From positions 21,648-56,537 of the forward strand of contig JAPLDG010000290.1 in the NCBI GenBank assembly GCA_026391845.1: a DNA stretch of 34,890 bases, read 5' to 3'. Shown piece after piece: positions 1 through 9,437 of this stretch; the stretch's first letter is position 1; each line of letters starts with the position of its first letter. The stretch comes from Bacteroidota bacterium. GTDB taxonomy: Bacteria; Bacteroidota; Bacteroidia; Bacteroidales; FEN-979. Under the pieces are notes generated by a model that saw nothing but the letters and a program-made list of their open reading frames with translations, was not told the DNA's origin and searched no databases. The position numbers and the translations under genes are program-made.

Positions 1-2436
1 CCCTTGACCATATACCGAATTGGTAACAACTGACACGGGAATGCTCGGGATGGCAGTATAAGTGGGAATAGAAGCGCCTGCAGCATTTTTTCTGCCTCTT
101 AAAAAGGGTCGCTTCTGACCGTCCAGCGCCAGTGGATCCATGGGATCATACTTTTTATATTGATTGTAGGCATAAGCGATCGCCATATAATAATACTGTT
201 TGTGATTGACCAGCTTGTCATCACCGGTTGCAAACATATCCTTGGTAACGACAAAGGAATGCCGGATGCCTTTGTTTTCTCCATTGGTCATCACCTGCCC
301 AACGTTACCACCGATATTCGGATCGTATGTCCAGTTCACCAGTTTTGTAACCCCGTTCTGGACATCGCATTGGGCGACTAACCTGACTTTTGTAGCCAGA
401 TCAAGGTCAGCAACAGACACCGTGGCATCCAGCAACTGATAAATCTGATATCCTTCAAAACGGTATAAAGAATCGTAGCCGGGAGGGATGTTTGGATCAT
501 ATTCCTGATACGATTCGTTGTAGTTGCTGCCAGCATCATTAGACTTGCGGTTTGAAATATAAATGATCAAAGTGCCTGACATTTCTTCGATGGTGAGATC
601 GGGTGAGTTTGGCCCATTCAGCACTTTAAAACAGTTATCAAAAAGACTTTGAGCCTTATCATCAACCTGTTGCAACAATTTAACTGACTCTTCAGGAGTA
701 CCCGAAATGGCGCGTGCCCATGGAATACCTACAGTGATATAATTGCAGGCGCCCGGTTCCAGTTTAAATGGTCCTGCTGACTGCATGAACCGACGATCCT
801 GCGGGTTGTTTTTAGCGGTTACCTCAGTCCACTCCTTAGGTCCGGCGGGTGGTTGACCCGCAGTTCCCCAGTTGCACAAGTCGGTCAGGTTGGGAAACAT
901 AAAATCGCAGGCCGGTCCATATGCTCCCGCTAACAGATTACCGTTGCCTCCATAAGTCATTTTAGAATTATCCTTCCAGATTCCGCGCAGGAAAAGGTAA
1001 TATTCAGGCGCATACTGCGGGTCGGTCATATAAGCCGGTACACCGGCATTGCTGTTGTTATGATACACAAACCGTCTCATACCAAAACGCTCGTTATCTT
1101 TGATGCCGTCACCAAAATTAACCCCATTGATCGCATCTGATCTGACTAAAAACATAGCCGAATCCGTTCCGTTTACACCAAATCCCATTTTAATCGTTGT
1201 TCCGTTCATGGTGACAATATCGCAACTGCCATTAAAGGAAGGTCCCCTGAGGGTATTTCCTTTGTAAGATGGATTGTCGTAACCATCAGGATCCATATAT
1301 GGTCCCTGGAAGAAGTCAACTCCGATGGCCGGGGGACTTGCGCCATAGGCATAGGACTGTCCGGTACCATCAATTGGAGTTCCGTTGTAGCAATATCCCA
1401 GTCCGCGATCAACGTCACATCCGACATAATCATCGTTGGCATATCCCAGGTCAGGATCAACCCATTGGCTGAAGTAGGTTCCAGTCAAAGTATAGGTAGA
1501 ACGGTTGATCAGCTCATAGGAGTAAAAAGTCATGTTGTTTATCTCATCATTGGTGGCAAATGAAAAATATTGTGCCCTGATTTCCATCCCAATGGGCTCT
1601 CCGGTAGTCTCTGAATGGTAATTGCCTTTATCGTTGTAAACGCTCCAGAGGGTCTGATCCCCCTTTAACACCTGATCAACCAGAATTCCATTGGTATCTG
1701 CAGGGCCGCCGTTCATAATTTTGGCTCGTTCCATAGGCTCTCCCGGGTTCAGATTTACCGGGCAAAGTCTGTTCGACAGATCATAATATGGATAATCACC
1801 CTGTTGTGGATTATAATCTCCATCACCGTCAACATCCATAAACGGGGCGAGATAGTATGCTTGGCCCTGCGATTTGAGCCCATGGGCGGGCCAATTCAGG
1901 ATGGAACTTGGGATTACATAATTGGGATAGTCAGCCTGATTATCAAACCATGCCAGAAATTCCTGCACTTCCATCCTTGAAATCGGATAAAGTTGATCAT
2001 ACTTTGCGCAGGTTTCGGCATCAATGGCAGCGGTGCCGTCAATGGTAAGCGGACCAGGCCAGTAATCGTTCTTGACATGCGACGGGTTGCCGGTTCCCTG
2101 TCCATAGCGATAAGCGGCCAGCTTCAGGTTGTTATTAATGTCAACGCCCCCGATCCACAGAGAGAAAGAAAACATAGAAGTTTTCTTCGATCCTTTGGGG
2201 ATTTCATATTCGGCGTTTTCTATGAACCAACCGTTGCCATAGGAATAACACAGCGTTCTGACATTATTCAGATCAAGGTATTTAAACCCTGAGCCCGAGG
2301 CACAGCCGGCAGCTGTTTCTTTGATCGAGTTGGTGCTCTTTGTGCCACCCACTTTGTGAACTTCCTCTGCACGAATCCCGTCGGAAACCACCATGCAGCA
2401 GAGTGCAATCACTAAAAAGCGAAGGATATTTTTCAT
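1..2436 (-). CDS. Large secreted protein, C-terminus beyond the window
   Basis: The minus-strand frame is open from the ATG at 2436 to position 1 without a stop, giving 812 residues of an incomplete protein. It begins with a signal peptide (MKNILRFLVIALCCMVVSDG, cleavage near IRA-EE). The rest is rich in Gly, Asn, Tyr and Asp, with calcium-loop-like stretches such as DVDGDGDYNPQQGDYP and WVDPDLGYANDDYVGCDVD, which is typical of very large Bacteroidota cell-surface proteins. The start lies 57 bases after the stop of the TonB-dependent receptor on the same strand, so the two are probably co-transcribed. Many proteins of this build end in a T9SS sorting domain, but that end is outside the window, so surface export through T9SS is inference. 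I do not recognise an enzymatic domain. No SusD-type lipobox is present at the N-terminus. Confidence 0.8.
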   Translation of the reverse strand, partial: MKNILRFLVIALCCMVVSDGIRAEEVHKVGGTKSTNSIKETAAGCASGSGFKYLDLNNVRTLCYSYGNGWFIENAEYEIPKGSKKTSMFSFSLWIGGVDINNNLKLAAYRYGQGTGNPSHVKNDYWPGPLTIDGTAAIDAETCAKYDQLYPISRMEVQEFLAWFDNQADYPNYVIPSSILNWPAHGLKSQGQAYYLAPFMDVDGDGDYNPQQGDYPYYDLSNRLCPVNLNPGEPMERAKIMNGGPADTNGILVDQVLKGDQTLWSVYNDKGNYHSETTGEPIGMEIRAQYFSFATNDEINNMTFYSYELINRSTYTLTGTYFSQWVDPDLGYANDDYVGCDVDRGLGYCYNGTPIDGTGQSYAYGASPPAIGVDFFQGPYMDPDGYDNPSYKGNTLRGPSFNGSCDIVTMNGTTIKMGFGVNGTDSAMFLVRSDAINGVNFGDGIKDNERFGMRRFVYHNNSNAGVPAYMTDPQYAPEYYLFLRGIWKDNSKMTYGGNGNLLAGAYGPACDFMFPNLTDLCNWGTAGQPPAGPKEWTEVTAKNNPQDRRFMQSAGPFKLEPGACNYITVGIPWARAISGTPEESVKLLQQVDDKAQSLFDNCFKVLNGPNSPDLTIEEMSGTLIIYISNRKSNDAGSNYNESYQEYDPNIPPGYDSLYRFEGYQIYQLLDATVSVADLDLATKVRLVAQCDVQNGVTKLVNWTYDPNIGGNVGQVMTNGENKGIRHSFVVTKDMFATGDDKLVNHKQYYYMAIAYAYNQYKKYDPMDPLALDGQKRPFLRGRKNAAGASIPTYTAIPSIPVSVVTNSVYGQG

Positions 2437-2492
2437 AGTTGCATTATTTTTAAACAGACTGTAATTTCTTCTCATATACACTTTCACAAACA

Positions 2493-5400
2493 TTAAAAAT
2501 TGAACATTAAACCCAACCTGATTGTCCGGGGTGAACTATACCGGTAGGGATTATTCATTTGAATTGAATATAAATCGCGGTAAGACTGAGGATCTGCCTG
2601 TATGCTGATGGTATTTTGCCATTCAGGAGCGGTAAGGAAACCGTCGTCGGAAGCATCTCCGGTAGCAGGGTAAACAGCCGTAACATTTTGTGAGTTTAGC
2701 AAATTGGCAAATTCAATATAGACATTGATTGTTCCCTGATTCTTCTTGTTGAGAGCAAAATTGAAATCCTTGTCGAAACGTGCATTGATCAGGAATTGCC
2801 ATGGCAAACGAGCCCCGTTGATACTGCCTTTGATCCTGCCCATATTGCCATAAGGAAGTATGTCACTGGTCTGCGTATAAGGAGTGCCCGATCCTCCGGT
2901 AAGCGTGAGGTTGGCGCCCAGGTTCGACAGGATCTGCACGGGAGCTTTCCCCTTCTTATTGCGATTGATAACCGGACCATTGTAGTCCTTTCCTCCGCCC
3001 CAGCGGTAATCAAAACTGATGTTGAACTGGTGACGACGGTCGAAATCGAGGGGGTTGAGGGTACGCAGGTTTGGCTGATCGGTACGAATGATGGTGGCGG
3101 ATGCATTCGGGTCAGAACCAGTACCGTCAGCAAACTGCAGGGTGTAGAAAAAACGAAGCCGTGCATTGCCCGACCGTCTCAGGTCGTAGGTGATGGTAAG
3201 CCCTTTTACGGTTCCAAAGTCAATATTCGTATAGGAGTAATAGGTTTTGGGGTATGCATCGGTTAACCGGTATTGCTGGATCTGGTCACGCATTTCACGG
3301 TAAAATACAGCCAGTTTGAGCGATGAGGAGTTATTGATTTTCTGCTGGAAGCCCAACTCGTAATCGATTGTTTTTTCAGGAACCAGCGCCGGATTGTTGA
3401 TTTGCCCTGATGCACCGGTTACACCGATGTAATAGTATCTGATCGGCTCAATCTGAACTTCAGCGGTGGAGGGGCGTTGTGTTAAAATATCATAGTGGGC
3501 ATAAAACAGAGCATCATCAGAAATCGGGAAAGAGAATGAGATACGGGGCATCCAGTTTGTCTGAGGATCATAATCTTTAAATACATTTGCCTGAACCGTT
3601 TTGTTATTGGGATCTACCAAATAGGGTTGTATGCCACTTACACCCTCAATAGTCTTGGGGTTGGCAATGGGGTATCCGGCCGCGTTATACCATTGGCTTC
3701 CGTTGCGGTATCCCGTTATGGATGTCGGATTGGTGGCATCATTCACATAAAGAACATAGTCATTGCCGATATTATCAGGATAAGGTATCTTGACCCCTTT
3801 TATTTCTGTCACCTCACCGCGTGTTTTAGCCGGGTAAAAGAGATATGGATCTTTCAAAACCGGCTGGTTGGCATCAAAACGGTCAACACGAATACCGATA
3901 TTGAAAATCAAGTCTTTAAATGCAAATTTATCCTGAATATAGCCTGCGATATAAATTGGCTGGTATGGTCCGATCGCCCTGGTATAATTGCCCGAGGCAT
4001 CCTGTTGGGTAAAGAAATCATCCCAACTGGTGTTTCCTGATAACTTCTTCCCGGTATAATCGTATCCATAGTAACTGGCAATCTCGGCGCCGTTATTCAA
4101 TATTTCCTCGGCATTGAACATATCCATGGAAAGCAACTGCTCGCTAGGCTGCAAGGTATGAAGTTGCTGGTTTTTATCATAATAATTGATTGTGTTGTTG
4201 GCAAAATTATAGGAAAACATATCAATCCAATCACTGCCATCGATGGGTAATCCAAGTTTCTTACGAAGGTTTATGTCAAAATTCCGTTGCAGGGATTGAA
4301 CATAATTACGGTAATAGTTGATGGTATCCATATATACCCCATTGCGATAAACAGGTTGCGGGTCAGAGAGGTTCAAATCCTTCAGCTGGGCATTTGTCAA
4401 TCCTCGCATGGCTTCCCAAAGCTGGATGCCGGTATTGGCATATCCGGAATACTTCCGTTGCTGATACTGTAGTCCCAATTGGATTTCGTGATTGCCGAAG
4501 TCGGCGGCAAACGAAGCATTTACGGCAACCTGGTCGCTGGTACTGAGGAAATAGGTATTCGGCCTGTTACCAACCCCGGCAAACATGTTGTATGGTCCCA
4601 CCGGTTCCATTCCATTTACCAAACCCTTCCCTGAGATGATCTCGTCGATGTTCTGATAATGTCCGACAGCGTCGTCAAACAAACCGTAATATTGTTTTGT
4701 CCAGTTGGCAGATTCAACATTTAAGTCAGATGGATTAAATACCACAATAGTATCGCGCACCCCGTTTTGCAGGTGGCCCCAGAGTTTTGCCACAGAATCG
4801 TACGCAGGGGTCGGCGTATATGCCCGGATAGATTGTGTCGCAAAGCTGCCGATGTATCCGTATTCAAAATAATTATCCTTGTGTTCAGCATCTTCCGTTT
4901 TTGCATAACTCCTCGTAAAGTCAGCGCCGATGGAGTAATAGATGTTTTTAACAAAGTTCTTACTGTCAACGGCAGTTGGAAATCGCTGTGTAAAGCGACC
5001 GTTTACGCGCCATGTATAGCCATTGGAATGGGAGTTATTCTGCCAATTCATCATGGTATTGGCATAATTGAAATTGAAGTTATCGTAATAGGTAAATGTG
5101 CCTCCCATAGAAAAATTGATGGTTGGTGAAACCCGGAAATCGAGTTTTCCGGAAACATTGATGTTGGTTCCGGCTGAGTTCAGGGTGCTTTTTGTTGTCT
5201 CCAACTGGTTGTAGGTCAGATACTCAGAATTATATTCTACAGCATTGCTTTGTCCGTTCAAACGCAATGGACTGACAGACAAGCTGTTCAACACATCATC
5301 CGTTACCCTGTATAATGGAAATGCTGCAGGGGCGCCGTCTTTTTGGTAGATCAGGTCACCCGCGATAAAGAAACCCATGATGGGTGTTTTATAACCACGG

Positions 5401-6206
5401 ACCGTATCCTTTTTTGACACCAGCGGACCGGTAAAATTCAATCCCAGCCGGTTATAGCCAAAAGCATCCAGATATTGCGAAGTTTGAAGATCGACTCCTC
5501 CGGAAAAATCCTTGGAAGGTCCTTTTGTTGTTACGTTGATAATACCACCGGTTGCATCGCCATAGGCAGCCGGAGTTCCACCCAGGATAACCTCAACCTG
5601 TTCAATGGCACTTTGGGGCAGGGTGGCATTGCTGCCGGTTACGCGCATTCCATCGATAAAATAAACAGTTCCGGATGAACGCTGACCACGCATGCTCGTA
5701 ATATTTCCGTTAGCATCGGTTGACACACCGCCTACAGTTGTAGCAACGGAAGAAGCCGATTTATTGGCCATTTTCGATATTTCTTCAGAGGTAACGGTTC
5801 CGCCTGAAGTGGTCTGGTCCTTGGAAATCAGAGGCACCTTGTAATCCACAACTTCAATTTCATTGAGGGTGGTCGTAGAGGCTTCCAACTCAAGATTCTG
5901 GAAGGTAATTTTATCGGGTGTAACATAAATACCCCTGTACATAAAGGGCTTATATCCAACAAAACTGGCTTTTAGATCAACTTTCCCGGGAGGTATTGGT
6001 TTTATCGTGAAGTTCCCGTCAAAATCAGAGGTACTTCCTCCGATCTGCACACCGCCAACTTCGGCAACCACATTGGCAAAAGAAATCGGTTCTTTGGTAG
6101 CCTTGTCAATTATTTTTCCCTTAAGGGTACCAGATCCGGTTTGTGAAAATACCAACACACTTGTTGCCAGTACAAAACCAATAGTAATTAGTAAATTTCT
6201 TAACAT
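2493..6206 (-). CDS. TonB-dependent outer-membrane receptor with carboxypeptidase-regulatory-like N-domain
   Basis: This is a protein of about 1237 residues. It has a signal peptide (MLRNLLITIGFVLATSVLVFSQ), then a CarboxypepD_reg-like beta-sandwich at about residues 25-110 (LKGKIIDKATKEPISFANV, IPPGKVDLKASFVGYK). A plug domain follows at about 125-240 (SGTVYFIDGMRV, IEQVEVILGGTPAAYGDATG, GIINVTTKG). The remainder is a long outer-membrane beta-barrel ending in phenylalanine (TIRLGLMFNF), as barrel proteins do. Such receptors import or bind large ligands using TonB energy. The partner downstream is not a SusD-like lipoprotein, so a standard polysaccharide SusC/SusD pair is not supported. The substrate is unknown. 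An in-frame TTG three codons upstream (6215) is possible, but the ATG at 6206 gives a cleaner signal peptide. Confidence 0.93.
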   Translation of the reverse strand: MLRNLLITIGFVLATSVLVFSQTGSGTLKGKIIDKATKEPISFANVVAEVGGVQIGGSTSDFDGNFTIKPIPPGKVDLKASFVGYKPFMYRGIYVTPDKITFQNLELEASTTTLNEIEVVDYKVPLISKDQTTSGGTVTSEEISKMANKSASSVATTVGGVSTDANGNITSMRGQRSSGTVYFIDGMRVTGSNATLPQSAIEQVEVILGGTPAAYGDATGGIINVTTKGPSKDFSGGVDLQTSQYLDAFGYNRLGLNFTGPLVSKKDTVRGYKTPIMGFFIAGDLIYQKDGAPAAFPLYRVTDDVLNSLSVSPLRLNGQSNAVEYNSEYLTYNQLETTKSTLNSAGTNINVSGKLDFRVSPTINFSMGGTFTYYDNFNFNYANTMMNWQNNSHSNGYTWRVNGRFTQRFPTAVDSKNFVKNIYYSIGADFTRSYAKTEDAEHKDNYFEYGYIGSFATQSIRAYTPTPAYDSVAKLWGHLQNGVRDTIVVFNPSDLNVESANWTKQYYGLFDDAVGHYQNIDEIISGKGLVNGMEPVGPYNMFAGVGNRPNTYFLSTSDQVAVNASFAADFGNHEIQLGLQYQQRKYSGYANTGIQLWEAMRGLTNAQLKDLNLSDPQPVYRNGVYMDTINYYRNYVQSLQRNFDINLRKKLGLPIDGSDWIDMFSYNFANNTINYYDKNQQLHTLQPSEQLLSMDMFNAEEILNNGAEIASYYGYDYTGKKLSGNTSWDDFFTQQDASGNYTRAIGPYQPIYIAGYIQDKFAFKDLIFNIGIRVDRFDANQPVLKDPYLFYPAKTRGEVTEIKGVKIPYPDNIGNDYVLYVNDATNPTSITGYRNGSQWYNAAGYPIANPKTIEGVSGIQPYLVDPNNKTVQANVFKDYDPQTNWMPRISFSFPISDDALFYAHYDILTQRPSTAEVQIEPIRYYYIGVTGASGQINNPALVPEKTIDYELGFQQKINNSSSLKLAVFYREMRDQIQQYRLTDAYPKTYYSYTNIDFGTVKGLTITYDLRRSGNARLRFFYTLQFADGTGSDPNASATIIRTDQPNLRTLNPLDFDRRHQFNISFDYRWGGGKDYNGPVINRNKKGKAPVQILSNLGANLTLTGGSGTPYTQTSDILPYGNMGRIKGSINGARLPWQFLINARFDKDFNFALNKKNQGTINVYIEFANLLNSQNVTAVYPATGDASDDGFLTAPEWQNTISIQADPQSYRDLYSIQMNNPYRYSSPRTIRLGLMFNF

Positions 6207-6299
6207 ACCATACAATTTTATGTTAGATTATTTTGCGCTTTTAAGGCGGTAAATGTAATAATTATTTAAAATCAATGAAAAAATATTTATTTCCTTCAT

Positions 6300-6307
6300 C
6301 AAATATA
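6300..6307 (-). promoter_or_regulatory. Candidate -7 box (TATATTTG) for the receptor operon
   Basis: On the minus strand this is an exact TAnnTTTG match, the Bacteroidota -7 consensus, about 95 bases upstream of the receptor start. The nearest -33-like TTG is 25 bases further upstream, which is wider than usual. The surrounding 190 bases (6207-6395) are AT-rich and hold no gene I can support. Confidence 0.35.
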
Positions 6308-6395
6308 TAACCATTCTAAATTAGCCTGAAGCCAATTATACGAACTGTTTTAAACTATCGGCGAATGGGAAAAAAGATGCGTCAAACCAAACTCA

Positions 6396-6641
6396 TCAAT
6401 GTTTCAGGGGAGTTACTTTCTTCGATTGTTTTTGTGTCTTTCTCATGCTTTCTTTGGTCGCTTTTGACTGTCGTTTGTTATGTCGTCTGACCGCCTGATC
6501 ATATTCCTTCAGAAATTGCTTTTGCTTTTTTATGCGTTCCCTGTCAATTTTTTTCTGGTTCACCCTGGGCTCCTGGGGAGCGGAAAAAATCAGCACCGGC
6601 ATCATGATAACGAACAATATAGCCATTAAAAATCTGTTCAT
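6396..6641 (-). CDS. Small exported basic protein, unknown function
   Basis: An 81-residue protein with a clear signal peptide (MNRFLMAILFVIMMPVLIFS-APQ). The mature part is extremely basic and mostly helical, with runs such as KKIDRERIKKQKQFLKEYDQ and RRHNKRQSKATKESMRK. No domain is recognised. The shape suggests a small periplasmic nucleic-acid- or polyanion-binding or coiled-coil protein, but that is only a composition argument. It is transcribed divergently from the Rieske-like lipoprotein at 6722 and lies upstream of the receptor operon on the same strand, separated from it by about 190 bases. Confidence 0.6.
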   Translation of the reverse strand: MNRFLMAILFVIMMPVLIFSAPQEPRVNQKKIDRERIKKQKQFLKEYDQAVRRHNKRQSKATKESMRKTQKQSKKVTPLKH

Positions 6642-6721
6642 TATTAAATTTTTTGCGCGTTTTTGATCGGATGCCTTTTACAATTTTGTCTAAACTTCAA
6701 CGTTAGAATTACGATATTTGT

Positions 6722-7171
6722 ATGATGGTAAACTGGATCACGAAAAAAAATGTAAGGGCAAGCTTGTTTTTAGCTGTCATGATTGCCATTGCTGTCTCAT
6801 GTAAAAAAGAGGAGCAGGCACCTGAAATTCCCTATGTTTATGTAAATTTCAGCCTGAATCCGAACGGCACACAATATATCAAACTCAATGTGGTGAATGG
6901 GTGGGAAACTGTTTATGGAGGATACAATGGCATTCTGATTTTCCGCAGCTCAGTCAACGAATTTGCAGCCTATGAGCGCGCATGCCCATATGACCCCCTG
7001 AAATCAGGTGCCCAGATAAGGGTTGACGATTCCGGAATCACCTGCTATTGCCCGGTTTGTGGCTCAAAATTCATTATGACTGATGGTACTCCCTATGAAG
7101 GTCCCTCCCACTATCCGCTAAAGCAATACTCGACCGTTTATGACGGCACCATGCTGTTTATCTCAAACTAG
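6722..7171 (+). CDS. Rieske-like lipoprotein with non-canonical ligands
   Basis: A 149-residue protein with an N-terminal hydrophobic segment and a lipobox-like AVSC (Cys27), so probably an envelope lipoprotein. Residues 68-125 resemble the Rieske [2Fe-2S] fold: a first Cys-Pro loop (ERACPYDP, Cys88) and a second loop (TCYCPVCGSKF, Cys108, Cys110, Cys113), followed by a GPS-Pro-Leu segment. The canonical Rieske pattern is CxH...CxxH. Here the first His is replaced by Tyr and the second by Cys, leaving four cysteines in the mature protein. It may hold a four-Cys metal site, or it may have lost its cluster. The two consecutive ATGs at 6722 and 6725 are both possible starts. It is convergent with ahcY, 44 bases away. 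Confidence 0.72.
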   Translation: MMVNWITKKNVRASLFLAVMIAIAVSCKKEEQAPEIPYVYVNFSLNPNGTQYIKLNVVNGWETVYGGYNGILIFRSSVNEFAAYERACPYDPLKSGAQIRVDDSGITCYCPVCGSKFIMTDGTPYEGPSHYPLKQYSTVYDGTMLFISN

Positions 7172-7182
7172 AAAAACTACAT

Positions 7183-7214
7183 TTCGCTACTTCGCTTCTT
7201 CGCTACTTCGCTAT
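7183..7214. repeat. Tandem microrepeat, 4 x 8 nt (TTCGCTAC)
   Basis: Four head-to-tail copies of an 8-base unit: TTCGCTAC, TTCGCTTC, TTCGCTAC, TTCGCTAT. They fill most of the 44-base gap between the convergent stop codons of the Rieske-like gene (7171) and ahcY (7216). No terminator hairpin is seen in this gap. Confidence 0.9.
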
Positions 7215-7215
7215 T

Positions 7216-8637
7216 TTAGTACCTGTAGTGCTCCGGCTTATAGGGTCCATCAATATTAACGCTCAAATAATCAGCCTGTTCCTGGGTTAGTTTTGTCAAT
7301 TTCACACCGATTTGTTCCAGATGCAGGCGTGCCACTTCTTCGTCAAGCCGCTTCGGCAGGCGGTACACGGCCACTTCATACGTATGCTGCCAAAGATCAA
7401 GCTGGGCAAGGGTCTGGTTGGTGAATGAGTTCGACATGACAAACGAAGGGTGTCCGGTTGCACATCCGAGGTTCACGAGGCGGCCTTCAGCCAGCAGGTA
7501 GAGACATTTCCCGTCGGGATAAACATACTTATCAACCTGAGGTTTAATGTTGATGATTTTAATGCCAGGCCAGCTGGTGAGCTGCTCAACCTGTATTTCA
7601 TTGTCAAAATGGCCGATATTGCACACGATGGATTGATCTTTCATGCGTGACAGGTGATTTGCAGTGATCACATCCTTATTCCCGGTAGTGGTAACGTAGA
7701 TGTTGCCTTCAATCAGCGCATCTTCTATGGTGCTTACTTCAAATCCCTCCATGGCGGCCTGAAGGGCGCAGATGGGGTCGATTTCAGTGACAATCACACG
7801 TGCTCCGTAGGAACGCATGGAATGGGCACATCCCTTTCCCACATCGCCATAACCCAGTACCACCACTACTTTGCCGGCAATCATCACGTCGGTGGCGCGC
7901 TTGATTCCATCAGCCAGCGACTCCCGGCAACCATACAGATTGTCGAATTTTGATTTGGTTACAGAGTCGTTTACGTTGATTGCGGGAACGAGCAACGCTC
8001 CCTTTTCCTTCATCTGGTAGAGACGGTGCACCCCGGTGGTGGTTTCCTCAGAAACTCCTTTCCATTCTGCAACCGTACGGGTCCATCTGGTTTTATCCTC
8101 TATATATATTTCCTGAAGTTGTTTCATAAACGCCTTCTCATCCGCATTTTCGGCTGTAAACTTCAGCAATTCAGGTTTCTTTTCAATTTCAAAACCTTTG
8201 TGAATCATCATGGTGGCATCACCGCCATCATCAACAATAAGGTTTGGCCCTTTCCCATCAGGGAAACTCAGAGCCATGTGGGTACACCACCAATATTCAT
8301 CAAGGGTCTCCCCTTTCCAGGCAAAAACGGGTATTCCTTTTGCCGCGATGGCAGCGGCGGCATGATCCTGGGTAGAAAAAATATTGCAACTTGCCCATCG
8401 CACATCTGCGCCGAGTTCAATCAAAGTTTCTATCAGGACTGCCGTTTGAATGGTCATGTGCAGTGAACCACTGATACGGGCTCCTTTCAAGGGCTTTTCT
8501 ACAGCGTACTTTTTGCGTATTGCCATCAAACCCGGCATCTCCTTCTCAGCAATTTCAATCTCTTTTCTGCCCCATTCGGCGAGGGACATATCTGCTACTT
8601 TATATTTCATGTTTGCTGACAATGCAATATTTTCCAT
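7216..8637 (-). CDS. ahcY: Adenosylhomocysteinase
   Basis: S-adenosyl-L-homocysteine hydrolase of 473 residues, a cytosolic NAD-dependent enzyme that reversibly splits SAH into adenosine and homocysteine and so removes the product inhibitor of methyltransferases. The sequence shows the NAD-binding Rossmann segment ([19 protein letters not shown]), the substrate region ([26 protein letters not shown]) and the family C-terminus (KPEHYRY). It also has the roughly 40-residue insertion typical of many bacterial and plant forms. Full length. The ATG at 8637 follows an A-rich stretch and is the best start. The homocysteine it produces would be the substrate of MetH, encoded nearby on the other strand. 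Confidence 0.98.
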   Translation of the reverse strand: MENIALSANMKYKVADMSLAEWGRKEIEIAEKEMPGLMAIRKKYAVEKPLKGARISGSLHMTIQTAVLIETLIELGADVRWASCNIFSTQDHAAAAIAAKGIPVFAWKGETLDEYWWCTHMALSFPDGKGPNLIVDDGGDATMMIHKGFEIEKKPELLKFTAENADEKAFMKQLQEIYIEDKTRWTRTVAEWKGVSEETTTGVHRLYQMKEKGALLVPAINVNDSVTKSKFDNLYGCRESLADGIKRATDVMIAGKVVVVLGYGDVGKGCAHSMRSYGARVIVTEIDPICALQAAMEGFEVSTIEDALIEGNIYVTTTGNKDVITANHLSRMKDQSIVCNIGHFDNEIQVEQLTSWPGIKIINIKPQVDKYVYPDGKCLYLLAEGRLVNLGCATGHPSFVMSNSFTNQTLAQLDLWQHTYEVAVYRLPKRLDEEVARLHLEQIGVKLTKLTQEQADYLSVNIDGPYKPEHYRY

Positions 8638-8664
8638 GTTTTCTTCGGTTAGTTATTGAGCCGG

Positions 8665-8685
8665 CAAAAGTACATAAAAAACCAA
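8665..8685 (-). promoter_or_regulatory. Candidate ahcY promoter
   Basis: On the minus strand, TACTTTTG (8665-8672) matches TAnnTTTG and would place the transcript start roughly 20 bases before the ahcY ATG. A TTG (8683-8685) lies 10 bases upstream of the box. The usual TTG-to-box spacing in Bacteroidota is about 17-23, so this TTG is a poor -33 element. Confidence 0.45.
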
Positions 8686-8692
8686 TATCAGG

Positions 8693-8713
8693 TTGGATTA
8701 TGTCGTATTTTTG
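8693..8713 (+). promoter_or_regulatory. Candidate promoter of the phosphopantetheinyl transferase gene
   Basis: TATTTTTG at 8706-8713 matches TAnnTTTG and gives a leader of about 25 bases to the ATG at 8746. A TTG at 8693-8695 lies 10 bases upstream, mirroring the arrangement of the divergent ahcY promoter only 20 bases away. Confidence 0.45.
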
Positions 8714-8745
8714 CCCCGGATATTATAAATAATCAAACACCCTAT

Positions 8746-9384
8746 ATGCCCTTTTTTCGGGAAATCAATCCTGCCGAAGGAATACGCGCAGGCATCTGGC
8801 ACATTACGGAAACTTCAGCGGAATTACTTGCTCAAACAATGCTGAATAATTCTGAAAATGCCATGTATGAAAGATTCCGTCACGAATTGCGCAAGCGGCA
8901 GTGGCTGGCTTGTCGCCTGATGCTTAAACATTTATTAGCCCCACAGGAAACGCAGATCACCTACAATTTACACGGAAAACCATTTCTGGAATCAGGGAGC
9001 CATCAGATTTCGATATCCCATGCGGGGGACTTTGCAGCAGTTGCCTTCAGTGAGACCATGGCCGTTGGAATCGACATCGAAAAAATGAAGGAGCGTATTG
9101 AGCGTGTGAAAGAACGATTTCTGCAGAAAAACGAGCTGGAATCTCTTTCGACTGATAAACGACTGGAGCAATTATATATTTTATGGGGAGGGAAGGAAGC
9201 GCTTTACAAACTACATGGCAAACAAGACATTGATTTCAGAAATGATATCTATATTCATCCATTTGATTACCTTTGCCATACGATTCAATATTGTGATGCT
9301 ACTTTAACAGTTAACGGAAGCCCGGAAGAGCATATCCTTTACTTTCAGACAATTGAGGACTATATGGTTGTGGTAGCATATTAA
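8746..9384 (+). CDS. 4'-phosphopantetheinyl transferase (Sfp type)
   Basis: A 212-residue member of the Sfp/AcpT superfamily, which moves the 4'-phosphopantetheine arm of coenzyme A onto a serine of carrier proteins. Visible signatures are ISISHAGDFAAVAFS, the Mg-binding VGIDIEKM and the WGGKEALYKLHG motif. The frame extends upstream to a TTG at 8656, but that codon sits upstream of the likely promoter box. The ATG at 8746 (MPFFREINP) gives the normal family length. Its carrier protein is not in this window. The stop overlaps the ATG of a mini-ORF made by a tandem repeat (TAATG). Confidence 0.92.
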   Translation: MPFFREINPAEGIRAGIWHITETSAELLAQTMLNNSENAMYERFRHELRKRQWLACRLMLKHLLAPQETQITYNLHGKPFLESGSHQISISHAGDFAAVAFSETMAVGIDIEKMKERIERVKERFLQKNELESLSTDKRLEQLYILWGGKEALYKLHGKQDIDFRNDIYIHPFDYLCHTIQYCDATLTVNGSPEEHILYFQTIEDYMVVVAY

Positions 9385-9437
9385 TGCAGGCAATGAAAGC
9401 AATGAAAGCAATGAAGGCAATGAAAGTAATGTCAGCA
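9384..9437. repeat. Tandem microrepeat, 9-nt unit (ATGAAAGCA)
   Basis: Six units of nine bases: ATGCAGGCA, ATGAAAGCA, ATGAAAGCA, ATGAAGGCA, ATGAAAGTA, ATGTCAGCA. The four central copies are nearly identical and the outer two have diverged. The array occupies most of the gap between the phosphopantetheinyl transferase stop and metH. Confidence 0.9.

Noticed and set aside
2796-3266. Plus-strand frame of 156 codons within the TonB receptor gene
   Set aside because: It is antisense to the barrel coding region, with no signal peptide or domain.
8656-8745. N-terminal extension of the phosphopantetheinyl transferase from a TTG
   Set aside because: The region contains the likely -7 box at 8706-8713, and the extension has no family similarity. 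The ATG at 8746 gives normal length.
9384-9437. CRISPR-like repeat array
   Set aside because: The units are 9 bases, directly adjacent and without spacers; no cas gene is present. The same holds for the other microrepeats.
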